7,715 bases of DNA from CBDCME01 sp965218865 (GTDB lineage: Bacteria; Pseudomonadota; Alphaproteobacteria; JAAXGF01): assembly GCA_965218865.1 (NCBI GenBank), contig CBDCME010000013.1, forward strand, positions 1-7,715, given 5' to 3'. The notes under the pieces are model-generated. The model ran no database searches. It had not been told where the DNA came from and saw nothing but the letters and a program-made list of their open reading frames with translations. Below, piece by piece: positions 1-6,267 of the stretch. Position numbers and translations under genes: made by a program. Numbering within the stretch: the stretch's first letter is position 1; each line of letters starts with the position of its first letter.

Positions 1-399
1 CCAAGGCCTGGGGATAATAGCGTCTCAACTGTTCGCGCAGGTGGTTGGCGAGGCGCACGCGCTCCTGGCCGAGGTCCTCGGCCCAGGCGCGAATATTCGC
101 GCAGTTCGATGATGGCGGGAGCATCGGCCTTCAAGCGACGAAAGCAATGGCCGTCGGTGCGCAAGGAATCGCCGAGGACATGGGCGTCGCGGCGGTCGTC
201 CTTGGCGCCGGCGACGGTGAAACGATCGCGAAAGCGGTCGAGCTGCTTGGGGTTGATACTGTGAATGGCGAAACCCCGCTCCAGCAAGGTATCGACGACC
301 GCCCCATGCGGGACCTCGATGGAGACGGCAATCCTCTCCGGCACACTGCCACTCTTTTTCGTCAGCCACGCGCACAACTCGGCCAGCCCTTCCCCGCTG
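1..399 (-). pseudogene. IS110-family transposase, 3' part of an interrupted and frameshifted gene (runs off left edge)
   Basis: This is the continuation of the transposase whose first codons lie at 4105-4216. Removing 400-4104 plus one copy of the 8-bp duplication restores one reading frame through the junction (codons 36-38). In the restored numbering, the DEDD-type catalytic residues of the IS110 family are visible: D10 in GIDWA, E63 in SIEVPHG, and D103/D106 in KDDRRDAHVL. The conserved stretch SINPKQLDRFRDRF follows E63. A second lesion lies at 82-84. After IIELREYSRL the expected AEDLGQERVRLANHLREQL appears only in another frame, and one C removed from the CCC run on the plus strand fixes it. 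The gene continues beyond position 1, so the serine-containing C-terminal domain and the element's other end are not visible. With both lesions it cannot make a working enzyme. Family identity is secure from the motifs. Confidence 0.9.
392..399. repeat. 8-bp target site duplication, left copy
   Basis: CCCCGCTG directly abuts the left IS66 end and is repeated exactly at 4105-4112. An 8-bp duplication is the known IS66-family target duplication length. It falls within codons 36-38 of the IS110 transposase. Confidence 0.95.
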
Positions 400-425
400 G
401 TAATTGTTCGTTCAGGCCGTGGAAT
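400..425 (+). repeat. IS66 left terminal inverted repeat
   Basis: A 26-bp end beginning GTAATTGTTCG. It matches the reverse complement of 4079-4104 except at the fifth base (T here, G at the other end). It lies 34 bp downstream of the stop of the DruA-like gene. Confidence 0.95.
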
Positions 426-458
426 CAGCGCGGGCGTTTCTATCCGCCCCGGCGGATT

Positions 459-1340
459 TTAGCGATTGAGGCTGCGTTTCCAGTCTCGTCGCAGGGGCCG
501 GAGCCAGACATCCTTTTTCGGCTTGTCAAACTGCCTGTCCCGGTCGTAGCGCCCGCGCCCCTGGGTGGCGCCGACATGGATCCAGCCCGATGCCCTGTAG
601 ACCGCGCCGGTATATCGCGGGGTCTCGACGAATGTCTCGATGAGCACGGGCGTGGTGTTGTAGCGCTCGGTCCAGTCGTCGGGCAGGCGCCGGCGGATGA
701 TGGCGAGGATGTGCGAGCCCAGGTTGGGGATCTTGATCCAGGGCAGGATCAGGAACCTCGGGTTGTCGACCACGAAGGGAAGGTTCTTCTCGCGCAGTTG
801 CCGTGTCCATCCGATGAAGGTGTCGCGCGTGGCAAGCTTCCACGCGGCGGTGGAGAAGCCGAGCATGGCGAGTGGCCAGCCGTTTCGGTCATGGACGGCA
901 TAGCGCATCTGGGCGCCGACCAGGGTCTTGTATCCGAGATAGTGGTAGCGGGCGACGAACTCGTTCCAGAGCTTCCCTTCCCGGGTGCCGCGCACGACGG
1001 GGTGCAGGTCGAGCGGACGGACCTCGTCGAGGGTCGTCGGGGCCGGGAACAGCGGCGGTTCGGTGTCCGGCCCGAAGACGATCGGCCCGGGCCGGTTCTG
1101 CCGTCCCCGCGGCGCCGGCAGGGCGATCAGGCCGTCCCTGTGCATGGCCAGCATAGCGACCCTGGCCATCATGTCCTTGAGGCCGCCGTCGGGCTTGAAC
1201 CAGCCGATGCGCCGGCAGAACTCCTTCGACAGCATATGGCGGTTCAACGGCGGCGGCCCGGCGATCAGCGCGCGCAGCAGCGCCATTTCCCCGGCGGTGA
1301 AATCGCGGCCGTAATAACGGCACTCGATCTTGCCGGTCAT
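459..1340 (-). CDS. DUF4338 / Druantia DruA-like protein carried in an IS66 element
   Basis: A 293-residue protein of the DUF4338 family, whose named member is DruA of the Druantia anti-phage systems; its biochemical role is not established here. Family signatures are visible in the second half: RYHYLGYKTLVGAQ at about 131-144, GFSTAAWKLATRDTFIGW at 161-178, DNPRFLILPW at 192-201, PNLGSHIL at 205-212, LIETFVE at 233-239, and YRASGWIHVGATQGRGR at 248-264. The C-terminus is strongly basic. I chose the ATG at 1340 because it overlaps the tnpC stop as ATGA, the usual arrangement for translational coupling. A GTG start at 1394 in the same frame would add 18 residues lying within tnpC. The gene is intact, unlike the genes outside the IS. 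It could be a transposition helper standing in for the absent TnpA/TnpB, or a defence passenger; the sequence does not decide. Confidence 0.88.
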   Translation of the reverse strand: MTGKIECRYYGRDFTAGEMALLRALIAGPPPLNRHMLSKEFCRRIGWFKPDGGLKDMMARVAMLAMHRDGLIALPAPRGRQNRPGPIVFGPDTEPPLFPAPTTLDEVRPLDLHPVVRGTREGKLWNEFVARYHYLGYKTLVGAQMRYAVHDRNGWPLAMLGFSTAAWKLATRDTFIGWTRQLREKNLPFVVDNPRFLILPWIKIPNLGSHILAIIRRRLPDDWTERYNTTPVLIETFVETPRYTGAVYRASGWIHVGATQGRGRYDRDRQFDKPKKDVWLRPLRRDWKRSLNR

Positions 1341-4006
1341 CCCGGCGCCATGAGCTCGCGCCTGCGGTCCTCGCTCATCGACCATGGCAGCCACGGCGAC
1401 ATGTCATCCGGCGGTTTGCGGCCGTTCTTCGCGCAGGCTTCGAGCCACGCTTCCAGCCAGCGCAGGACGTCGATGCCGTTCATCGAGAGCGTGCCCACCA
1501 CCGAGTACATGATCGCCGTGAACCTGGCGCCGTCCTCGCTGTTCGAACCGAAGCTTAATCGTCGTCCGATGACTGGCCCCCGGAGCGCGCGCTCGGCCTT
1601 GTTGTTGTCCATCGGAACCTGTGGCTTGTCGACGAAGACGCACAACCCCTCGCGGTGGTTGAGAAGCGAGCGCAGCGGCTTGGCCCTGCGCGCCCTCTCC
1701 GACAGGCCGGCCAACTCCGCTTCGGCGTCCGCGAACAGGCGGGCGACCGCCGCTTCCAACTCGCCCTGCGCCGCGTCGAACGCCGGTGTCCGGCGTTCGA
1801 GACCGGGGTCGTAATGCTCCAGCCGCGCCTCGTTCAGCCGGTAGATCTCCGCGATCCGCTCGATCCATCCCTGGCACCAGCCCGTCAGTCTCACCTGGCC
1901 GGCCGCGCACTCGATAAAATCGCGGCGCATATGGGACCAGCAGAATGCAAGGGTCACCTTGCCCTCGCGAAGGCGAGCGAGTCGCTTGTAGGCGCTATAG
2001 CGGTCGCAGACGATGACCGTGTCGAGGAGGCCTTCGGCGAACAGCTCGAGCGCCGCCTCGGCGCTGCGCGAGGGGTCGATATGGAAAGAGACCGCGTCAT
2101 TGCTGACCGAGGTCCACAGCCAGGCCCGGCTCGACCGGTCTTCCCCGCGAAGCTCCTGGACGCGCCAACCGGTCTCGTCGGCGTGGCGCAGCGCCGCCTT
2201 GTTCTGGTGCGCGAGGATCGCCTTGGCGACCGGCTCGAACAGCGGCACGAAACGCTTCAGGCTGTCGGCCAGCGTCCCCGGTGAGACCCCCAGGCCCTGG
2301 CTGGAGAACCACGCGGCAACCCGGTGCAGGGGGCGCAAGCAGGCACAGTGCTCGAACAGGAAGCGTGCCCAGAAGCTGGTCCCGTAGAGCGTCCTGGGGA
2401 ACAGCCGCAGCACCGGGGGCGACGACACTTCCATGGGCGACGACGCGCACTCGCAGGTCCGGCGCCAGCGCGGACGGCGGATCACACGCTTGTGGGCCTT
2501 GACCTCGATCTCGACGAGGGTGGATTCCTCGGCGCCGTTCGGCGCATAGGGCTGCCCGCACCGTCCGCAGACGCACGCATCCGGCGGCGGGTTGTGCTCT
2601 TCGGTGCGCTCCTTGAGCCCGGGCCGCTGGGTGCGGCCATGGCCGGGCGCGCCGCGCTGCTGGCCGCGCTTGCGTTCCGAGCCCGGCTTGTCCTGCTGTT
2701 CGCTCTTGCGGCCGTAGAGCGCCCTCGACAGCACAGCTCCGGTCGCGCGAAGCCTCTCAAGCTGGACTTCCAGCGTCTCGATCCGGTTCCGCGACGTCTT
2801 CGCGCCCTTGCGCAGCCGGGCGTTCTCCCGGGACAGCGACTTGATCGTGGCCTTCTGGCGCCGCGACCTTCGCAGAGCCCTGCGGAGATCGGCGTCTGCA
2901 ACGGACAGCGACTTCGACAACGTCTTCCTGACCGCTCGAAGCCCGGCAAGCTCGGACTCGAGTGCCTTCCTGATCGCGCGAAGCTTGGCAGGCTGAACCT
3001 CCAGCGCCGCTTTCCGGGTCTCCAACTTCCGCATGGTCCTGCGCAGACGGGCGTTGTCCTTGCGCAGCGCCTCGATCGTCGTCTTCTGGCGCCGCGCTCG
3101 CCGCAACGCCGCGCGCAATTGAGCGGCCTCGTCGGACGGCAGCTTCGACAGCGTCGCCCCGGCCGCCCGGAGCTTGACGAGCCGGGCCTTCAACTTCTCC
3201 TGCCCGGCCTTGAACACCTCCAGGGCATGGCGCAGCCAGAAGACCTCGTCGGACAGCGATCGGGCCCGGGCCTCGCTGTCGCCCAGTATCCTCACCTCCC
3301 GATGGAGCCGAAGGGACTCGCTGGACAGCTTCCTGGCGGCCTCCCTGATGCTCTCCGTGCTCTCCTTCTCCCGGTCGAGGCGCTTGTTCAACTGGAGGAT
3401 CTGCTTGTCCCGCCGGACCGCCTCGTTGTTGAGCCGGGTGATCTCCTTGCGTAGCGTCCTGATGGTGTCCTTCTGGTCCGGGGATCGCTCCAGGGCGGTG
3501 AGCCGCCGACGGGTCTCCGCGGGCCGCGGGCCGATCGCGCCCTCTCGGGCCTCCGGCGCGACCAGGGCCTTGCGCAGCCGGGCGTTCTCCTTGCGCAGCG
3601 CCTCGGTCGTGCTGCTCTCGTTCGACCCGATGCCGGCTTCGGAGAGGAGCGTCTCCAGGCGCGCCACTTCGGCCTGCAAGGAAGGCACGTCCCTTGCCGC
3701 GCGGCGAGCTTCCTTCGTCTCCTCGACGGCCTCGCTCAACCTGCGCCGGCAGGCCTTGAACCGCGACTTCCACGAGCCGGCATCGCTACGCGAGGCCACT
3801 TCCGCCCAGCGTAGCTCTTCCGCGCGCGCTTCGGCCGCGTCCGCGCGGGCGCGCTCCCGCTCATACAGCGAGCGCAAGTCGCGCGGCGCGCGCTCCGGTA
3901 AGGACACCGGGCACGACCGGACCCCGCCATTACCCTCGACCAGCGTCAGGTCGGTGCCAAAATCCTCGTCCAGAACCGCCATGCGCTCGACGATAGCGCA
4001 CGGCAA
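1337..4006 (-). CDS. tnpC: IS66-family transposase TnpC with long coiled-coil N-terminal extension
   Basis: DDE transposase of the IS66 family, 889 residues, against roughly 500-550 usual for TnpC. The ordinary protein begins near residue 430 with LYGRKSEQ. It continues with a Cys-rich zinc-binding segment (C480, C483, C518, C520) and a catalytic core with D610 in HADETGW, D668 in VIVCDRYSAY and E805 in MDNNKAERALR. A CWSHMRRDF motif lies between D668 and E805. Residues from about 45 to 430 are almost entirely charged heptad sequence predicted to be coiled coil, with the unit ALRKxNARLR repeated near 136, 313 and 390. The furthest-upstream start is TTG at 4006; an ATG at 3982 (MAVLDEDFG) is equally plausible. 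Neither has a clear Shine-Dalgarno sequence. The stop overlaps the start of the DruA-like gene. All catalytic residues are present and there are no frameshifts, so it is probably active. Confidence 0.95.
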   Translation of the reverse strand: MPCAIVERMAVLDEDFGTDLTLVEGNGGVRSCPVSLPERAPRDLRSLYERERARADAAEARAEELRWAEVASRSDAGSWKSRFKACRRRLSEAVEETKEARRAARDVPSLQAEVARLETLLSEAGIGSNESSTTEALRKENARLRKALVAPEAREGAIGPRPAETRRRLTALERSPDQKDTIRTLRKEITRLNNEAVRRDKQILQLNKRLDREKESTESIREAARKLSSESLRLHREVRILGDSEARARSLSDEVFWLRHALEVFKAGQEKLKARLVKLRAAGATLSKLPSDEAAQLRAALRRARRQKTTIEALRKDNARLRRTMRKLETRKAALEVQPAKLRAIRKALESELAGLRAVRKTLSKSLSVADADLRRALRRSRRQKATIKSLSRENARLRKGAKTSRNRIETLEVQLERLRATGAVLSRALYGRKSEQQDKPGSERKRGQQRGAPGHGRTQRPGLKERTEEHNPPPDACVCGRCGQPYAPNGAEESTLVEIEVKAHKRVIRRPRWRRTCECASSPMEVSSPPVLRLFPRTLYGTSFWARFLFEHCACLRPLHRVAAWFSSQGLGVSPGTLADSLKRFVPLFEPVAKAILAHQNKAALRHADETGWRVQELRGEDRSSRAWLWTSVSNDAVSFHIDPSRSAEAALELFAEGLLDTVIVCDRYSAYKRLARLREGKVTLAFCWSHMRRDFIECAAGQVRLTGWCQGWIERIAEIYRLNEARLEHYDPGLERRTPAFDAAQGELEAAVARLFADAEAELAGLSERARRAKPLRSLLNHREGLCVFVDKPQVPMDNNKAERALRGPVIGRRLSFGSNSEDGARFTAIMYSVVGTLSMNGIDVLRWLEAWLEACAKNGRKPPDDMSPWLPWSMSEDRRRELMAPG
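2810..3600 (-). repeat. Degenerate coding repeats in the coiled-coil part of tnpC
   Basis: Three similar DNA segments lie near 2810-2830, 3041-3070 and 3571-3603, each related to GCGCAGCCGGGCGTTCTCC on the plus strand. They encode the ALRKENARLR-type unit. The first two are about 231 bp apart (77 codons) and are joined by a second matched segment with TTCTGGCGCCGCG at about 2853 and 3083. This points to internal duplication of a coiled-coil segment. Confidence 0.7.
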
Positions 4007-4078
4007 ATTCCGTTACCAGCAGAAAGACAGCACCTCGTGGGCTTCGCCTCAACTTGGGAAATGCGCTTGACGGCACCC

Positions 4079-4104
4079 ATTCCACGGCCTGAACGAACAC
4101 TTAC
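4079..4104 (-). repeat. IS66 right terminal inverted repeat
   Basis: Read on the minus strand it begins GTAAGTGTTCG and matches 400-425 at 25 of 26 bases. It ends exactly against the right copy of the target duplication. This is the end upstream of tnpC. Confidence 0.95.
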
Positions 4105-4112
4105 CCCCGCTG
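4105..4112. repeat. 8-bp target site duplication, right copy
   Basis: CCCCGCTG, identical to 392-399. The pair proves that the two IS110 transposase fragments were one gene before the IS66 insertion. Confidence 0.95.
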
Positions 4113-4216
4113 TGGGCGAACGACCTTTCAACGACGATGACGCCGTTACCATCAAGAAGGCAAACCTGGTGCCTCTCGGTCGCCCAGTCAATGCCAGCAA
4201 ACCAATCAAAGTTCAT
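4105..4216 (-). pseudogene. IS110-family transposase, 5' part of the interrupted gene
   Basis: The first 37 or so codons of the IS110 transposase, with the N-terminal RuvC-like strand MNFDWFAGIDWATERHQVCL carrying the first catalytic Asp (D10). The ATG at 4216 has a good ribosome binding site, AGGAG at 4224-4228 on the minus strand, 7 bases upstream. Past the duplication the frame runs into the IS66 end and stops after a few foreign residues, so only a short peptide can be made. The remainder of the gene is at 1-399. Confidence 0.93.
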
Positions 4217-4430
4217 CGCCTTTCTCCTCTCTTGCCTCGGACCGCCGCGACGCCGAACATTCCCTGTACTGGCGCTCGCAGGCGCAACTCCCCACCGGCT
4301 GTCCGCCGCGGCCGTCCCTCCGGGGCACGCGTCCCCCCCAGGTGCTCGAAACACAGGGAGCAATGGGTCGCTCCCAGAAGGCTCGTCCGATCCGAAAAAA
4401 ATGACCCGATCAGATCTTCAGCTGACCGCA

Positions 4431-4463
4431 TTTTGTGGATAACGCTCCGCGTTACCCACAAAA
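4431..4463 (-). repeat. 15-bp inverted repeat / hairpin upstream of the IS110 transposase
   Basis: TTTTGTGGATAACGC, spacer TCC, then GCGTTACCCACAAAA. Fourteen of 15 positions pair normally. The odd one is an A-C clash in plus-strand RNA but a G-U pair in minus-strand RNA, so the hairpin is fully paired only in the strand that would be transcribed with the transposase. No T tract follows, which argues against a simple terminator. It contains TTATCCACA (minus strand, 4434-4442), a match to the DnaA box consensus, probably by chance. Confidence 0.7.
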
Positions 4464-4532
4464 CAACAACCACATCAACTTTCTATGTTCGAGTGGTCAA
4501 CTTAAATGGTACAGGGAGAGGGCCAGACGCAA

Positions 4533-4554
4533 AAAATGCGCGGACGCGCATTTT
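4533..4554 (-). terminator. Rho-independent terminator for the ankyrin-repeat gene
   Basis: AAAATGCGCG and CGCGCATTTT form a perfect 10-bp inverted repeat around a 2-base centre, realistically a 9-bp stem with a 4-base loop. Read on the minus strand it ends in six Ts. It lies about 80 bp past the ankyrin stop. The A run on the other side means it could also work in the plus direction. Confidence 0.75.
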
Positions 4555-4632
4555 CGAACAAACACTGAGAGGACGCAAGTAAGCGGCCGCGGCTGGCCGA
4601 CGCCGGTTCTGGCGAGGGGGCTTCGTCTCTCC

Positions 4633-5278
4633 CTAGAGGAAAGCTTCCTGGGCCATTAGGATCCGGACCACCTCGTGAAATCCACGTTTGTTCGCGACTT
4701 CCAGCGCCGAGGTGCCGCCCTTGTCGGCGATACTGATGTCCGCTCCGGCCGCGACGAGAACCTCGACGACGCGTGCCTGGCCCGCGCGCGCGGCCAGGAA
4801 AAGCGGGGTCGCGTGGAGGTGGCTGAGGGCGTTCGGGTCGGCGCCCGCGCCGACCAGAACCTCGCTGACGATCAGGCGGCCATTCACGGCCGATTCATGC
4901 AGGGGGCGTGTGCCCGGTCAGGGTCCGGGCTCGAATGTCGGCGCCCTTGGCGAGCAATAGTTTCACCAGATTGAGACGACCGTTTCCGGCGGCGACGTGC
5001 ATGGGCGTGGCGCCCGCGTTGTTCTTGGCCTCTATCTTGGCGCCGAGAAACAGCAAAAGGTCCATGGCTTCGCGCCGACCACGCATGGTCGCGACGTGCA
5101 GCGGCGTATTCCCGCGGTCGTCCTTGGCGTTGAGATCATCGCCCCTGTTTACCAGGCGACGAATGAGCTTGATGTTGCCTTTGGCCACCGCCTCGTGGAG
5201 AGAGCGCGCGAAGGCCGGAAATACAGTGAAGATGCCGGCAAGCGCGAGCATGCCGATCAGTTCCCGTCGTCGTAACAT
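4633..5278 (-). pseudogene. Exported ankyrin-repeat protein, one frameshift
   Basis: The start MLRRRELIGMLALAGIFTVF, ending PAFA at about residue 24, is a Sec signal peptide with a positive n-region. The mature part would be exported, probably to the periplasm, as a protein-binding scaffold. It is followed by about six ankyrin repeats (for example RGNTPLHVATMRGRREAMDL and AGATPMHVAAGNGRLNLVKL). After the fourth repeat reaches TGHTP the frame ends in TGA near 4895. The expected LHESAVNGRLIVSEVL continues one frame over. Removing one G from the GGGGG run at 4902-4906 restores a 214-residue protein ending at 4633. The start at 5278 has a weak purine-rich site (GGGTGG) 6 bases upstream. Promoter and terminator are both visible, so this is a single-gene unit. 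The partner protein is unknown. The lesion may be a sequencing error. Confidence 0.85.
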
Positions 5279-5348
5279 TGTGACCCACCCTAAATGCTAC
5301 CATTGTTGTCCAACCTAGAACCCCATCGTTTCACAACTGTAAACGTAA

Positions 5349-5377
5349 TTTATGCAATTCGCTTTGCCAGATGTCAA
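5349..5377 (-). promoter_or_regulatory. Sigma70-type promoter of the ankyrin-repeat gene
   Basis: On the minus strand, a perfect -35 TTGACA (5372-5377) is followed after 17 bp by CATAAA (5349-5354), 4 of 6 matches to the -10 consensus. It sits in the AT-rich gap 5279-5423 and predicts a leader of roughly 60 bases before the ATG at 5278. I saw nothing else in this gap. Confidence 0.65.
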
Positions 5378-5423
5378 TTCCAGCGAACGTTTTCGGTGTT
5401 TTCGCCGCCCAAACATCACGGCA

Positions 5424-6001
5424 TCACGCGGGGGGTGTTTCGCGCCTTCTCGGCGGCAGAAAATGACTTTTCGACCCCATGGTTGATTTTTGGTGGACCT
5501 CTGGGTGGCGTCCCCCGGCGGAGGCGAGAATCCGCGCCAGGAAGATGGCCGCGGCACGGTGGATGAAGGGGCATTGCCTGGCCCTCGGCCCGGCGGCGTT
5601 GAGAACCCGCACCCGATGGCCCCCCAAACCAATCCCTGGCCGGCCGCGAGGTTTCGGGTCGCGAAGGGATCGCGCACCAGACACGGTTTCCCGAGGCGGC
5701 GCGCGAACCGGAACGTCAGGAGGGTGCCCCCGCGCAAGCGTCCGGCAGCCAGAATCAGGGTGGCATCCGCGTCTCGGACATTCCAGAGCGTACGTTGAAG
5801 CGAAACCGGCGACGGCGTTTCCGCCAGGGGGTAACGATCCGGAACCCGGCCGTCCTCCGCGCGCCTGCCGTGGGGGCACCAACCGCCGCGGGCGAGGCCG
5901 AGCGACACGGCAACGTCCAGCGCCGCCCGGTCGACACCGGTTTGGCCGCCGGAAACGATCATCGCCACAAGATGTCGGGTGTAGCCGCGCCGCGCGACCA
6001 T
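5424..6001 (-). pseudogene. YpsA-related SLOG-fold protein ('putative molybdenum carrier'), one frameshift
   Basis: A Rossmann-like SLOG-superfamily protein of the group Pfam names 'putative molybdenum carrier'. Members are thought to bind a nucleotide or ligand; true function is not settled. Numbering from the internal Met at 5962, the glycine-rich loop is SGGQTGVDRAALD (4-16), followed by GWCPHGRRAEDG (27-38), YPLAETPS (44-51), WNVRDADATLIL (60-71) and GGT (78-80). After AAGQGLVWG the frame is lost. The expected GHRVRVLNAAGPRARQCPFI is one frame over, past a run of six Cs (plus strand, 5620-5625), where one more base (or two fewer) restores it. Repaired length is about 180-190 residues, with a tail beyond the usual family end. 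The ATG at 6001 has AAGGA (6011-6015) 9 bases upstream; the ATG at 5962 fits the family N-terminus better but has no visible ribosome site. Confidence 0.82.
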
Positions 6002-6267
6002 GCGACGGCGTCCTTGGGGCCGGCGAAACCAAGGGACCGGTGTCGTCACCCCGGTCGGTCGGCGAAACCCGGTTCGCCACGGTCGCCATCTCCGAGGACG
6101 CCTTTCGGTGTCATCAAGTTGAGGACAGGGAAACCGGATTCACCCGGGGATCGCGGCGGGTCTGGGAACTCGGAGATTTCGGGGCGCGGCTCGACCTCGG
6201 CGATGAATCCCAGGGCGATCGCCAGTCACCGAACTACCCACCGCGGGAAGTTGACGGCTCCGTCAGA

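Larger units (their letters stand above)
400..4104 (-). mobile_element. Complete IS66-family insertion sequence carrying tnpC and a DUF4338/DruA-like gene, 3705 bp
   Basis: The element is bounded by 26-bp terminal inverted repeats that match at 25 of 26 positions and start with GTAA, as IS66-family ends do. It is flanked by a perfect 8-bp duplication and splits an IS110 transposase gene. Inside are two minus-strand genes that overlap by ATGA. The usual IS66 accessory genes tnpA and tnpB are missing: only 98 bp lie between the right end and the first possible tnpC start. This resembles the ISBst12-type, tnpC-only branch of the family, with an added passenger or accessory gene. Both genes are open throughout and the ends and duplication are intact, so the insertion appears recent and the element may still be mobile. 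No promoter inside the right end (4007-4104) was convincing. Confidence 0.95.
4217..4632. other. Non-coding stretch: IS110 5' leader (candidate bridge-RNA region) and gene-end signals
   Basis: No gene is supported here on either strand. The part next to the IS110 start holds its ribosome binding site, then a GC-rich stretch able to form short stems (for example GGGAGC at 4356-4361 with GCTCCC at 4370-4375), then a 15-bp hairpin at 4431-4463. In IS110-group elements the non-coding end upstream of the transposase is known to be transcribed into the bridge RNA that guides recombination. The position and size fit, but I cannot identify the target- and donor-binding loops or the exact outer end of the element. 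The part from about 4530 to 4632 belongs to the ankyrin gene's 3' side. Confidence 0.45.

Noticed and set aside
45..1814. A 589-codon plus-strand open frame
   Set aside because: It crosses the IS110 fragment, the IS66 end, the DruA-like gene and part of tnpC on the opposite strand. It is a high-GC antisense shadow with no family resemblance.
4434..4442. TTATCCACA as evidence of a replication origin
   Set aside because: There is only a single box, with no cluster, AT-rich unwinding region or dnaA/dnaN neighbours. It is part of a hairpin next to an IS.
4895..4910. Programmed ribosomal frameshift in the ankyrin gene
   Set aside because: There is no slippery heptamer or downstream structure, and the same kind of one-base shift occurs in unrelated neighbouring genes, so error or decay is simpler.
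6046..6225. A 59-codon open frame on the minus strand in the gap between the paraoxonase-like and YpsA-related genes, with gene-like codon use
   Set aside because: It has no start codon at its head (it opens just after TGA), no ribosome site and no recognisable family. It may be chance or a remnant; the gap 6002-6267 otherwise holds only the AAGGA site of the downstream gene.
6252..6265. Short inverted repeat TGACG...CGTCA just past the paraoxonase-like stop
   Set aside because: It has only 5 bp of stem and no T tract, too weak to call a terminator.
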